A stretch of 64,000 bases of DNA from Halichoerus grypus. Its lineage: Eukaryota > Chordata > Mammalia > Carnivora > Phocidae. The translations under genes were made by a program, and so were the position numbers. Below the pieces are notes generated by a model. The model was not told the origin of the DNA. It worked only from the letters and a program-made list of their open reading frames with translations, and ran no database searches. Below are positions 48,391 through 59,449 of this stretch, in pieces. The stretch is from assembly GCF_964656455.1 (NCBI RefSeq), contig NC_135722.1, positions 50,362,628-50,426,627 on the forward strand, in the 5' to 3' direction. The stretch's first letter is position 1. Each line of letters starts with the position of its first letter.

Positions 48391-51267
48391 TCAGAATACC
48401 TAGTTCTCTGACCAATATTATCACTAATAACCCTGCGACCAAGGCAAAGAGCCTTCATCTCATCCATTCCCTATCTGTAACACAGGTGCAACAGAGTGGC
48501 TTCCCTACCTCAAGGTCTATTTCATCAACTGAAAGAAAAGCTGGGAATGAAAAACTGAAGTGCATGCCCTTATTCTGAGTTATGGGAATTAGTGGTTTTG
48601 TGTACCCATTTTGGTTTTTAAAGAGGATGTGAACTCTCAGAGCCCAGGGACACAACTATACATCCATGTTGCCTGTCATGTCTAGCAAAGTGGCTAATGA
48701 GGAAGAGCTCTAACCACTGCTGCTACCTGGGGGAGTCTGAGTTATTTGGAAGAATGGGGACAGATTGCCAAGAGCCCTGGATGTGTAAGTGTGGGAGTGA
48801 CGGCAGAGGCAGCAGCAGTGCCCCCTTCGTGATCACGCCCCACAACACACACACACCAGACAGAAACAGTGGGAAGCCCATGGAAGTGACACACAAGTGA
48901 ACATGGAGATACTGTCCCCTGCCTGCCAAGCCCCAGGGGCCTCAGTCTGTACTCCCACAGCCTGTTCCCATGGGCCTCCTAGGCAGCATTATAAATAGGC
49001 CTGTGCTTGAAAGGGTGAGCCAGCTCCAGCTGCTCTCTCCTAGAATTGCATGGTTTTCAAGTGAGTGCACCCTCACTCGGGACTGGGAAGGCCAAACTCC
49101 TACCATCCTAAGAGACCCTGAGGACTCCACAACTGTCTCATGGCAGGAGGGGGAAACCCAAATGCATCTTCATGGGCTGAGAAGAAATGTCCCAGAGCAC
49201 TAGCAGACAGTCCAGAAAGGCAAATAAGAATGAACGCAAAAGCCACATTCAGACCCAAAGAGAAGCTAAAATTGGTTCTAGCCAAAGGTCACTTTAGGCA
49301 GAAGGCCAGACAACATGGGAGAGAGATATGAGGTCTTCTGGGATAGGTAACTGGGGAGACAAGATAATGGTCCAAAGTCTTAAACTGCTACTAGAAAAGC
49401 AGAAAAGATGCACTGCAGAAAGAGGAGTCAGGAAAGGATCCAACTCTGTGGCCAACAAAGACCTTTATATCTGTGGGTACTCACACTGTAGCATGGGCAA
49501 GAGGCTTAGGGAAAGGGGAAATACATTACTGTGCTCTCCCTGCAACCCCTCCATGCCTTTTCCTTCATCCTGGGCCCCATTTCTCTTGGACACAGAGGTC
49601 CAGTGAGCTGGCCTCCCTCCAGGGAAGTTTCCTTAGCATTACCCATACTTTTCAGCCTGACTTGTTTAGATTTCTGAATCTCTCTCCCTAAGCTACCCAT
49701 GATAGATACGTAGATGGTTGGATGGATACAAGACATAAGCTATCTTTTATCTCACTGAAGGATGCAATTATATGCCTATTAAAAGGGCTTCTCATTCTCT
49801 GATAGCAGCTTGTGGCCAAATTTGGGATCTCACATTTGTCAGGAGAGTAGCTATTATGTCTTTGCATAAGATCTGAGGATAGGGAGAAGAGTAAATAGTG
49901 GTCAGAGGTGTGAATTCTGTGACCTTTGAATCTTGGATTTGTTCTTCCTTGCTTATTCATTATGGGGATAATCCAAGTCAAATCTTTTAGTTCCTATTTT
50001 ATCACACTATATTTTAAGACTGCTGGTCTCCAAACCCTCTCCCCTAAAGCCAAATGAAAGAGAATCTCCCAGTTGCAGTATGGACCCAGATTAGGAGTGA
50101 AGAAGAATCCTGGGGAGATGAAGAGTTTTAGGTAACTACCACTGATGAAGACACCTGCAGAGTTAATTCCCAAGATTCAGAGGTCCTTTCCTTAAAGCCA
50201 AGCCTTTAGCTCTTTAGAAACAATTAGCTCTAAAGACCAGGGTACCTAAGGAGCCTAGCAGAGAAAGTGTTTGATGAGGTCAGATACTAGGTGTTTGGGC
50301 AGGGCAGGGGCAGAGCAATGCTGGGCTTCCGAAAACAAAAAGCTTTCCCTAACATGAATGGCTTGTTGGCAGAGGTTCCAGGAAAGACAAAGCTCTAGGA
50401 GTATCAAGACTCGACCCAAGTTCTCCTTGGGGTAAGGCGTGTGGCCTGGAGGCAGCTTTCAGGTGTGGAGAAACACATCAGCCAGGAGCAAAGAGAAAAG
50501 CCTTCACAAGGGACCATGCCAGGCAGCTAGGATCCGCTGGAGGCCACACACCCTGCCAGCACCTTCATCTCCAGATAAGTCACTGGAGGGAGCTACTCCC
50601 TTTCATTTGATGACCTCCAAAGGAGTTTCTTTCTTTTATTTAACAGATTGACTTGTGGTCTTTTTTTCTTAGGTTTTTTCCTCATCTTTTAAAAATTGCC
50701 ATTTTTGTGTTTCTTTTTCCCCTTGCTGACCTTAGACCTGGGGACCCAGAATCCTGAAAATTTGAAGGGAAAAAAAAAATTCCCTATCTGCACTGGCTTC
50801 ATATACCCATTATTCTCTTCTCTGCCTAATTCCTACTCATGTTTGAAGACGGAACCAAAGGATTATCTTTGCCAGGGAGGTTCCTCTGATCATGCCTCTC
50901 CCCCTCCCATGCATTAAATGCACACCTTAAGCTAACACTTATTCCAAAACTCTAATAATTGGGTTACTTGTCTTTCTTCCACCATAGGTAGGGCATCTGA
51001 AGGGCGAAAGATGTGTCTTTCATCTCCGTATCATGAGCATCTAGCAAATAGCCTTGTACATAGTAGGTCATATAAGTAGATGCTTATAAAATGAATGAAT
51101 AATTGAAGGAAAGAAAAGAAAAGAGAACATACCTGGAAAGGGTTCTCAATAGAGTATCTGTTAACACCTATCTGAGAAAAGGACCATCCAATATCCAGGG
51201 AATGAAGGTGTGGGCCAGGAGTCCAAAGGAATTTGGAAAGGATACATTTTGGGATAAGCATTGTTCT
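48391..51267. other. spacer upstream of OR51E2
   Basis: Less AT-rich than elsewhere (48650-50650). In mammals OR51E2 has noncoding 5' exons, so such an exon could lie here, but no exon can be fixed by eye. ORFs of 60-97 codons overlap on both strands with no motif. L2 3' end-like text at about 50985-51110 (ATAGCCTTGTACATAGTAGG, AAATGAATGAATAATTG). Confidence 0.4.
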
Positions 51268-51507
51268 CCCCAGGTTCCATTTTTATTTTTATTTTTTTGA
51301 AGATTTATTTATTTATTTATTTGAGAGAGAGAGAGAATGAGAGACAGAGAGCATGAGAGGGAGGAGGGTCAGAGGGAGAAGCAGACTCCCCGCCGAGCAG
51401 GGAGCCCGATGCGGGACTCGATCCCGGGACTCCAGGATCATGACCTGAGCCGAAGGCAGTCGCTTAACCAACTGAGCCACCCAGGCGCCCCCCAGGTTCC
51501 ATTTTTA
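51268..51507 (-). mobile_element. Can-SINE, minus strand, with target-site duplication
   Basis: CCCCAGGTTCCATTTTTA at 51268-51285 and 51490-51507. Reverse element 51286-51489 with T-rich start, GA-rich body, GATCCCGGGACTCC and the GAGCCACCCAGGCGCC head. The matching 18-base repeats and the clean head suggest a young copy. Confidence 0.95.
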
Positions 51508-51508
51508 A

Positions 51509-51735
51509 AATGTAAATGGGAGGTGCCTGAGTGGCTCGGTCAGTTGGGCATTCCAGTCTTTGTTTCAGCTCAGGTAATGATCTTGGGGTCCTGGGATCAA
51601 ACCCCATGTTGGGCTCCACACTCAGCGCTGAGTCTGCTTATCCCTCTCCCTCTGCTCCTCCCTCCAATTGTGCTTGCTCTCTCTCTCAAATAAGGTAAAT
51701 AAATAAATCTAAAAAAAAATGTTTAATGTAAATGG
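51509..51735 (+). mobile_element. older Can-SINE with target-site duplication
   Basis: AATGTAAATGG at 51509-51519 and 51725-51735. The element (51520-51724) has the head GAGGTGCCTGAGTGGCTCGG, B-box part GATCAAACCCCATG, TTGGGCTCCACACTCAG body and an AATAAATAAATC end. It is more diverged than the neighbour at 51286. Confidence 0.9.
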
Positions 51736-51985
51736 ACCTTGAGAGGAGCAATTGATAAATGAGTTTGAGCTATCCTTTTTCCCTTTGGAAGAGGGCTTCA
51801 GAGCTTATGAAAGAGCCTAAAGGGCTTGGAAGAGTGAGAGAGGAGAGTAGGAGAGGGAGAGCTAAGGTGCATACAGTTCCCAGGTTTCCAGGGTTGGCCT
51901 CTCTGATTGTGCTCCATGTCCTAGCAGGCTAGCAGGCTGCCAGGGTGACCTCACCCTCTCCAGCACCCCCTTCTTGATGCCAGCT
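51736..51985 (+). promoter_or_regulatory. immediate 5' flank of OR51E2 coding exon
   Basis: CACCCTCTCCAG at about 51951-51962 is a possible splice acceptor 24 bases before the coding ATG, as expected for a receptor whose coding exon is preceded by a noncoding exon. Inference only; the pyrimidine tract is short. Confidence 0.35.
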
Positions 51986-52948
51986 ATGAGCTCCTGCAAC
52001 TTCACACATACCACCTTTGTACTTATTGGTATCCCAGGATTAGAAGAAGCCCATTTTTGGATCGGCTTCCCCCTGCTTTCAATGTATGCCGTGGCAGTGT
52101 TTGGGAACTGCATCGTGGTCTTCGTCGTAAGGACAGAGCGCAGCCTACATGCTCCCATGTACCTCTTTCTCTGCATGCTGGCAGCCATTGACCTGGCCTT
52201 GTCCACATCCACCATGCCCAAGATCCTCGCCCTCTTCTGGTTTGATTCCCGGGAGATTACTTTTGATGCCTGCATTACCCAGATGTTTTTTATTCATGCT
52301 CTCTCAGCTATTGAGTCCACTATCCTGCTGGCCATGGCCTTTGACCGTTATATAGCCATCTGCCACCCACTGCGCCATGCAGCAGTGCTCAACAATACAG
52401 TAACAGCCCAGATTGGCATGGTGGCTGTGGTCCGTGGATCCCTCTTCTTTATCCCACTGCCTCTGCTCATCAAGCGGCTGGCCTTCTGCCACTCCAATGT
52501 GCTCTCACACTCCTACTGTGTGCACCAGGATATGATGAAGCTGGCCTATGCAGACACGTTGCCCAATGTGATCTATGGTCTTACTGCCATTCTGTTGGTT
52601 ATGGGCGTGGATGTCCTCTTCATCTCCTTGTCCTATTTTCTGATTATACGAACAGTTCTACAACTACCTTCCAAGTCAGAGCGGGCCAAGGCTTTTGGAA
52701 CCTGTGTGTCACACATCGGTGTGGTGTTAGCCTTCTATGTTCCTCTCATTGGCCTCTCAGTGGTTCACCGTTTCGGAAACAGCCTTGATCCCATTGTGCA
52801 TGTTCTCATGGGTGATGTTTATCTACTTCTGCCTCCTGTGATCAATCCCATCATCTACGGTGCCAAGACCAAACAGATCAGAACTCGGGTGCTAGCTATG
52901 TTCAAGATCAGCTATGACAAGGACCCTCAGGCTATGGGGAACAGGTGA
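51986..52948 (+). CDS. OR51E2: olfactory receptor 51E2, intact single coding exon
   Basis: Class I odorant receptor coupling to Gs/Golf; in human and mouse it answers short-chain fatty acids (acetate, propionate) and is expressed outside the nose (prostate, kidney vessels). 320 codons from the ATG at 51986, which gives the known MSSCNFTH start; an in-frame ATG at 51977 would add three residues and is less likely. Visible: N-glycosylation site Asn5, PMY at 57-59, Cys96 and Cys178 (helix 3 to loop 2 disulfide), MAFDRYIAI with an intact DRY at 120-122, KAFGTCVSH at 235-243 and NPIIY at 287-291. Residues reported to bind propionate in the human receptor are kept: His104, Gln181, Ser258 and Arg262. 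No frameshift or stop. It is the only intact receptor in the window. Confidence 0.98.
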   Translation: MSSCNFTHTTFVLIGIPGLEEAHFWIGFPLLSMYAVAVFGNCIVVFVVRTERSLHAPMYLFLCMLAAIDLALSTSTMPKILALFWFDSREITFDACITQMFFIHALSAIESTILLAMAFDRYIAICHPLRHAAVLNNTVTAQIGMVAVVRGSLFFIPLPLLIKRLAFCHSNVLSHSYCVHQDMMKLAYADTLPNVIYGLTAILLVMGVDVLFISLSYFLIIRTVLQLPSKSERAKAFGTCVSHIGVVLAFYVPLIGLSVVHRFGNSLDPIVHVLMGDVYLLLPPVINPIIYGAKTKQIRTRVLAMFKISYDKDPQAMGNR

Positions 52949-53224
52949 TCCTTACCACTCCACTTTCCCTTATCTTTAATGGCTTGACATAAGGATTTCC
53001 TAATGCTAGCTTAATTCTAGTTGCCTATAAGCGTATCGATGATTTTCTCAGGGGTGGCCTCCGAATTCTGCCTCTGCTTGGGGTGAAAGTTTGGAGGCTA
53101 CCATGATTTCCTTCCATAGGTCAAAATGTTATTGATATTATTATTGTACCAAAAGTTTAAATTAGAAAATCCACCAATGTCCCAATATGTAGTAAAAAAA
53201 CATAAAGAAGAGTGACAAAAAATA
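52949..53224 (+). other. probable OR51E2 3' UTR and flank
   Basis: Follows the stop codon directly. No repeat seen; no clear AATAAA before 53224, so the polyadenylation site is probably further on. Confidence 0.35.
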
Positions 53225-53880
53225 CAACTGGCTTTTTAACAAGGGAAAAATTATTCTACCTGACTAGTAATCTGAGAAGTCATATATTAAAATAATAATT
53301 AGGCAGCATTTTTGTCTACTAAATTAGCAGTTTTTATTAATGAAAATTCACAATGTTGAAATATAAATTCATGACCATCAAAGGTGATGGTGTAATTGGC
53401 ATATGTAGCAAGAACTTTTTAAAGGTTCTATGTTTTAATGCTATATTCTCACTTTTGGAAATTTATCCTAACAAAGTATCCCTAAGTGCAGAAAGCAGGT
53501 TTTTCATAAAATATATTGGTTACACAATTATTTAGAGAAATCATATTAAAAATACTAGGATATAATATATAAAAGTAAGGAATAGTAAACTCAAGTATGG
53601 TCCATTTATTTAATGGAATATTATGTGGAATAATCTATATAAAAGGAATATTGTGTGACTTTTAAAGAATCTGCTATAAAATGAAACATGCATATAATGT
53701 TAAAAAATAAACAATAAGGACACATGATTGAAACTAACTTGAAAAGCACCTCTGCCTTGAAGGAAATGTGCTCAAATTAATAGTGATTCATTTTTGTTTT
53801 TACTTTCTAAATTTCTTTATTATGGAGATCTTGTTTAGCTGATGTGCAACTTTCAAAATGAAGAAAATGAAACTGACAAT
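53225..53880 (+). mobile_element. ancient L1 fragment
   Basis: Diverged ORF2-tail text: TCTACCTGACTAGTAATCTG, CTTTTGGAAATTTATCCTAA, ATGGAATATTATGTGGAATA, and TATGGAGATCTTG at the end. No open frame. Confidence 0.6.
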
Positions 53881-53969
53881 TTACATAAAATAAAGCTTGT
53901 CACAGACCTCACTGTTGGTTTACTATACATTATCTGGGAATTTATCTAAGCCCTACACAATAATGCCAA

Positions 53970-54180
53970 TGAACATGTCTTGAGTGCTTATCATGTTCTA
54001 GGCACTATGCTAAGTGCTTTAGTGGTTTTATCTGATTTTTACAACAACTTTTTAGAGTAGGTACCATTTTTGCCCCCCATTACAAGTGAGAGAAATGAGA
54101 TTTTCATTAACAAGATAACTAAGCCATACAGTTTGTGGGTGCTGTGTCAAGATCTGAAATTGAATTTGATAACCAAATAC
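53970..54180 (-). repeat. MIR-family remnant, reverse
   Basis: TGAGTGCTTATCATGTTCTA, GGCACTATGCTAAGTGCTTT, AGAGTAGGTACCATTTTTGC, CATTACAAGTGAGAGAAATG and GATCTGAAATTGAA follow reversed MIR order. Confidence 0.65.
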
Positions 54181-55338
54181 AGTAACTTAATTTCCATGTT
54201 ATATTGCTTCCTGTTTAACATCTGCCATTTATTTCCCCAGCTTGTGCAAATCCTGTTTTCTCTCTGCTGTGTGCCTTATAAGATGAATGTATTTGTGTTG
54301 AGACATAACCCTGCCCTCATGAGCAACAAATCCAGAATACTATTCAGGTTTTATAGCCACTTTTCATGTTCCACAGCCTGCTTCTTCCCAGATTAAGGAA
54401 GAATATTTTTGTCTATTTATTTCTTATATATTCTCAATAATATTTCCCTTTTTTAAGTATATTCTGTACCTGTCAAACATTTTGAATGTCTGGGTTTTAA
54501 CTTAGGTATAAGATATAATAAAATTCTATTTTAAATTTTGCTAAGTGTTATGTCTATTGCTTTTATACTTATAGAATCCTATAAACTCAGATTTGAAGAT
54601 ATAGGAGGTTCCCTAGTCTACTTTCCCACCCCAGGTACTGTTTGCACAACTGTAAAGATGCTGAATGCATCAAGGTGGGATATTTCCATTGTATAGTTGA
54701 AATCAGATTTCATGAGAAGCTGAAATCTGACTACAATCATTGGGTTCCCTTAATAGCTTCACTGAACAAATCTTGGGTGGGGGACTTGGGTGGATAAACC
54801 ATGAGGGAGACTCCAATCTGTGGGCTCTTTCTTAGGAGAAGGAAACCTCAGACACTTAACCTCTCTCCTGGAGAAGGGCCTTCCTAGTATATGTATCTGT
54901 AAGCATCCAATTGTGATTCCCTGCTCAAAGGTAGTAAAGTGGCCTCCAAAGTCATGCAGCTAATCAACGCAGATAGAATAGGCTGAATGAAAGAGAGAGG
55001 ATGGAGGAAATGGGTGACTTCCCTAAAGAAACAAAGAGATGCCCATGCTCTATAAAAGCAGAGATTCAGGTATCAGGACTTACCCCAAATAATTTTTATT
55101 TTTTTATTAGATTGAACCTCAGTAAGTCTCTCCCTATAACCTCCATTCTCCTCTATCTTCCTGTGCATTACTCGACCTTAAATCGTACCCTCCTGCCTAC
55201 CCCCATATGCCTAAGAGCATGGCCAGATCGACAATTTAATAAAGCATGTATGTTTTGCTTTTAAAACTCTCACAGTATCCCAGTGCAACCCAACTTATTC
55301 ATATTCTATTGCCATCTCCCCCACCCTTCCCTCTGCCC
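54181..55338. other. spacer, no gene recognised
   Basis: A 108-codon ORF at 54070-54396 and an 87-codon ORF at 55001-55264 have no motif or context support. No repeat named. Confidence 0.4.
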
Positions 55339-55713
55339 TAAGATTTTCATTTTTTTCTTTTAAACACTGCTTTCATTTTTTTAAGTTTTTATTTAAATTC
55401 CAGTTAGTTAACATACAGTGTAATATCGGTTTCAGGCGTACAATATAGTGATTCAGCACTTCCATACAACACCCAGTGCTCATCACAAGTGCCCTCCTTA
55501 GTCCCCATCACCTGTTTCACCCATCCCCCCACCCACCTCTCCTCTGGTAACCATCAGTTTGTTCTCTATAGTTAAGAGTCTGTTTCTTGGCTTGTCTCTC
55601 CCTCTTCCTTTGCTCATTTTTTTGTTTCTTAAATTCCACATATGAGTGAAATCATACGGTATTTGTCTTTCTCTGACTGACTTATGCTAAGCGAAATAAG
55701 ATTTTCATTTTTT
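55339..55713 (-). mobile_element. truncated L1 3' end, minus strand, with target duplication
   Basis: TAAGATTTTCATTTTTT at 55339-55355 and 55697-55713. Between them is a reversed L1 3' end: TTCCAGTTAGTTAACATACA, CAACACCCAGTGCTCATCAC, GTTAAGAGTCTGTTTCTTGG and CTTATGCTAAGCGAAATAAG (end of ORF2). Beyond the poly-T at 55376-55382 lies an extra 20-odd bases before the duplication. Confidence 0.9.
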
Positions 55714-55903
55714 AAAAGTAGTTCAGGGACACCTAGGTGGCTAGATCGGTGAAGCATCCGACTCTTGGTTTCAGCTCACGTCATGATCTCGGGGTCCTGG
55801 GATCAAGCCCAGCATACAGTCTGCTTGTCCCTCTCCCTCCCCCTCTGTTTCTCCTCTCTCTCTCTTTCTCTCATAAATAAAATATTTTTTAAAAAGTAGT
55901 TCA
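55714..55903 (+). mobile_element. Can-SINE with target-site duplication
   Basis: AAAAGTAGTTCA at 55714-55725 and 55892-55903. The element (55726-55891) has GGGACACCTAGGTGGCTAG, then TCGGGGTCCTGGGATCAAGC and a CT-rich body ending in CATAAATAAAATATTTTTT. Diverged, so older. Confidence 0.88.
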
Positions 55904-55904
55904 A

Positions 55905-56400
55905 AGACTTGTTTGCCAATATTCATAGCAACATTATATTCACAATAGCCAAAAAAGTGGAAATGACCCAAGTGTTCATCGACAGAGAAATAGATAAACA
56001 AAAGACGCTATATACATACAATAGAATATTATTCAGACATAAAAAGGAATAAAATTTAGATACATTTGACAATATAGATAAACCCTGAGAATATTATGCT
56101 AAGTGAAACAAGCTACACACAAAAGGACAAATATTGTGTAATTCCATTTATATGAAATATGTAGGACAGGCAAATTCATAGAGATAGAAAGTAAGATAGA
56201 GGTTACCAGGGGCTGGGGTGAGGGAGGATGAGGTGTTTTTAATGAGTACATAGTTTCAATTTGGACTGACCAGAAAGTTCTAGACATGGATAGTGGTGAT
56301 GGTTGCACAACAATGTACAACTAATTTAATGCTACTAAATTGCACATTTAAAAAATTCTTAAAATGGTAAATTTCATGTTATATTTATTTTACCACAATA
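55905..56400 (+). mobile_element. old L1 3' fragment
   Basis: CATAGCAACATTATATTCAC, CAATAGAATATTATTCAGAC, ATTATGCTAAGTGAAACAAG, GGTTACCAGGGGCTGGGGTG, AAATGGTAAATTTCATG and CACAATAAATAATC. Same old L1 type as 269-610, here more complete. Confidence 0.8.
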
Positions 56401-56455
56401 AATAATCATGAAAGAAAAAAGGTAAAATTTTCATTATCATTATCAATTTTTTATC

Positions 56456-56688
56456 AAGAACATGTTGAGGAGCGGCTGGGTGGCTCAGTTAATTAAGCAT
56501 CCGACTCTTGGTTTCGGCTCAAGTCATGATCTCAGGGCTGTGAGATAAGAGCCCCATGTTGGGCTCAGCACTCAGCACAGAGTCTGCTTAAGATTCTTCC
56601 CCCTTCCTTCTCCCTCCCCCTCTGCTCCTCTCCCAGCTCAAACTCTAAATAAATAAATAAACTTTAAAAAAAAAAAAGAATATGTTGA
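56456..56688 (+). mobile_element. older Can-SINE with target-site duplication
   Basis: AAGAACATGTTGA at 56456-56468 and AAGAATATGTTGA at 56676-56688. The element (56469-56675) has the GGGTGGCTCAGTTAATTAAG head, GTTGGGCTCAGCACTCAG body and a TAAATAAATAAATAAACTTT tail. Confidence 0.9.
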
Positions 56689-56779
56689 AATGATTATATT
56701 TTGGATATATTGAGTTAAAGAAAATACCCTTTTATAAAAATACCCAAAGAGGATGATATTTAATCTCCTGTATTAAGGG

Positions 56780-57420
56780 AAGGAAAGAGCCCTAGGATGG
56801 GATTTATGAGCTCTGAGCTATAGTTCCTATTCTACCTCTAGGTGGGTGACCTTGTCTAATAAACATAAATCTCTCTGAATTAACTCTATAAAACATGGTG
56901 ATTAAATTAGATAATCTCTAAATCCCATCCTATTTTGAATATTATGTGCTCTGAACACTGGGAAGCCTTGAATAATTCCAAAGGGCCTGCAAGGCTGGAA
57001 CCCTGCAGGGATTCCTGGAAACAGCCTTCTGCCTCACATATGAAAGCCAAGTCCCTTCCCTGAGGCCACACCTGCTATTTGCCCAAACAGTATTTATCAA
57101 CTTGATCTCCTACCCCTGATTCTGCCATTAAGGCTCTTCCAAAACTCAAAACTGCTCTCAAAGATGGGGATTTTCCACCCCAGAAAATATTCACAAACTC
57201 TCTAAAAGGAAGCTCAATCCAATAGAAAGAGCAAACAGTTCTGACTCATCAAGCCAATTCACCCTCTGTGAGGCTTGTTTTCCTCCTCTGTTTATTAGGG
57301 ATGATAATCGTATCTACCCCTCAGGGTTTTATGAGAATTATGTGCAACAATCGACACATAATGCTTAGCACAGAATTTAGTACATAGTACGAACTCAATA
57401 AATACTCATTATTACCATGG
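56780..57420 (+). repeat. two MIR-like remnants
   Basis: 56790-56960 (TCTACCTCTAGGTGGGTGAC, then AACATGGTGATTAAATTAG) and 57230-57420 (TTTTCCTCCTCTGTTTATTA, GGGATGATAATCGTATCTAC, ATGCTTAGCACAGAATTTAG, CTCAATAAATACTCATTATT). The second is the clearer match. Unassigned sequence lies between. Confidence 0.55.
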
Positions 57421-58509
57421 AGGGGGTGGCAGGTGACAATCCCTGCCTCACAGTGATATTGAGGGGATAGAGATGTGAATTTCCGCCTGTGGCAAGCAAG
57501 CCACAGATTCTTCTTAAACACTCATCTAGTTAGTCATTAGCCTGGAAGCTTGGAGTTTAAGAACTGGGTCTCTCTCTCTCACCTATACCAGGACTAAGTG
57601 TAGTGAATGGGGGAAGTAAGATCCAACTGGGATTCAAATGGGATTGAAATGATTTATCTTATGCACAAAAGGAGGAAAAACAACAGAAGGCCATAGTTTT
57701 CAAAGTTGTCCCAGGAAAATGTGATTGCTTTCTAGAAGGTGGCAAACTAAAGGGGGTGTTCTGGCCATTGCTTATTCCTTGTTCACGTGGACCACAGTCC
57801 TGGGAAAGTGTTTGCCTTTTGGTTCCCATTGATCTGGAAGGGCTTCCAGGAAGAGGGCCTCTGGAAACTTGGAGAGGTGAGTCAGTTCATAGAGGTGGTC
57901 CCAGGCAGCCCCTGCCGTGAGAGGCCTCTGGGTCTTAAGCAAGTACTCACTGAAGTGAGAGTATCTTTCCCAGTGAACAAGGATCTCCAGGGACTGAAGA
58001 TCATAAAAACACTGCCCTGTTCCCAGTCATGTTTATGTTGGCCTGGTCAGTGGAGGGCACTAGTTTAGGTAGCCAATTCCCCTTGAGAGCCAGAGTCTGA
58101 GGTTGCCCGATAAGCAGGACAGCTCCCATCCCCAGCAATTTCATTTAGCCCCCATCTCTGAGCAGCAAACCATTTACTCCAGATTAGACTGACAAGAAAT
58201 AAGGACAGAACATAAATTTGTTTTTTTCTGGGGCCAGACATTTCCCCAAGCTTTTTTTGTTATTAGAAGAAAAGATTTACCGTCAATACGTATTTACGAC
58301 GAGAGATTACCAGCATCACATATCTGAGATTCTTTCCGATGATGATCACCACCAATTCTCCCAGCCCATGTGAAAATTCATGCCCAATGTCCATTTTTTA
58401 TATCATTCAAAGTTAAATATTCAAGAATCAGTTATAATGTTCTGGGCCCTATAAAAGGTGAAAGGAATACAAAAATAAACAATAGTGGATATTACAGTGG
58501 GTGTCAGAT
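57421..58509. other. spacer, no gene recognised
   Basis: A 93-codon ORF at 57787-58068 lacks motifs. No named repeat. Confidence 0.4.
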
Positions 58510-59216
58510 ATTATCCAAAAACAAGAGATAACAAGTGTTGACAAAGATGTGGAGAAAAAGGAACACTTGTACATTTTCGGTGGGAACGTCAATTAGTACA
58601 GTCACTATGAAAAACAGAATGAAAATAATTAAAAATAGGACTGCCATATATGATTCAGCAATTCCACTTCTGTCTGGATATATATCCAAAGGAAATGACA
58701 TCATTATCTCAATGAAATACCTGTACTCCCATATTCATTGCAGTATCGTTCCCTATAGCTAAGATATGGAAACAAGAAAAGGCATGGAATATTCAGCCTT
58801 AAAAAAGAAGGAAATCCTGCCATTCGCAACAAGATGGAGGAATCTAAAGGTCATGATGCTACATGAAATGTGCAAGAAGAGAAAGATAAATACTGCATAG
58901 TACCACTTATATGTGTGATCAAGAAGAAAACAAGTCAAATTCATAGAAACAGAAAGCAGAATGGTTGTTGCCAGAGGCTGTGGATGGGGAAATAGGGAAG
59001 TTGGTAAAAGAATATAGACTTTCAGTTATATAAGAAGAATAAATGTTGAGGATCTAAGTATAACATGGTGAATACAGTTGATAATACTATATTGGATAAT
59101 TAAAATTTGCTGAGAGAGTAGAACTTAAATGTTCTCAGAAAGAAAGAAAAGAAGGAAGGAAGGAAGGAAGAAAGGAAGGAAGGAAGGAAGGAAGGAAGAA
59201 AAAAAGAAAGAAAGAA

Positions 59217-59264
<48 letters not shown>

Positions 59265-59430
59265 AAAAGCAAATATGTGAGGTGATTGATGTGTTAATTA
59301 ACTCAATGGTGGGAATCCTTTTACAGTGTATACAGATCACCACACTGTAGCCTTTAAATATATACAAATTAATTTGTTAATTGTACCTCAATACATATAT
59401 AAACTAACTCAAAATTGACCACTGACTTGA
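58510..59430 (+). mobile_element. old L1 fragment with microsatellite
   Basis: ACAAAGATGTGGAGAAAAAG, TACAGTCACTATGAAAAACA, CCACTTCTGTCTGGATATAT, CCTGCCATTCGCAACAAGAT and GTTGTTGCCAGAGGCTGTGG: the ORF2 tail and 3' UTR in degraded form. No open frame. Confidence 0.8.
59137..59268 (+). repeat. (GAAA)n/(GGAA)n purine microsatellite
   Basis: About 130 bases of pure purine on the plus strand, GGAA-type units on the left and GAAA-type units on the right, inside the old L1. Overlapping ORFs on both strands are artefacts. Confidence 0.97.
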
Positions 59431-59449
59431 ATGTAAAAAAAAAAAAATT

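Noticed and set aside
51862..52275. 137-codon minus-strand ORF
   Set aside because: Antisense shadow of OR51E2.
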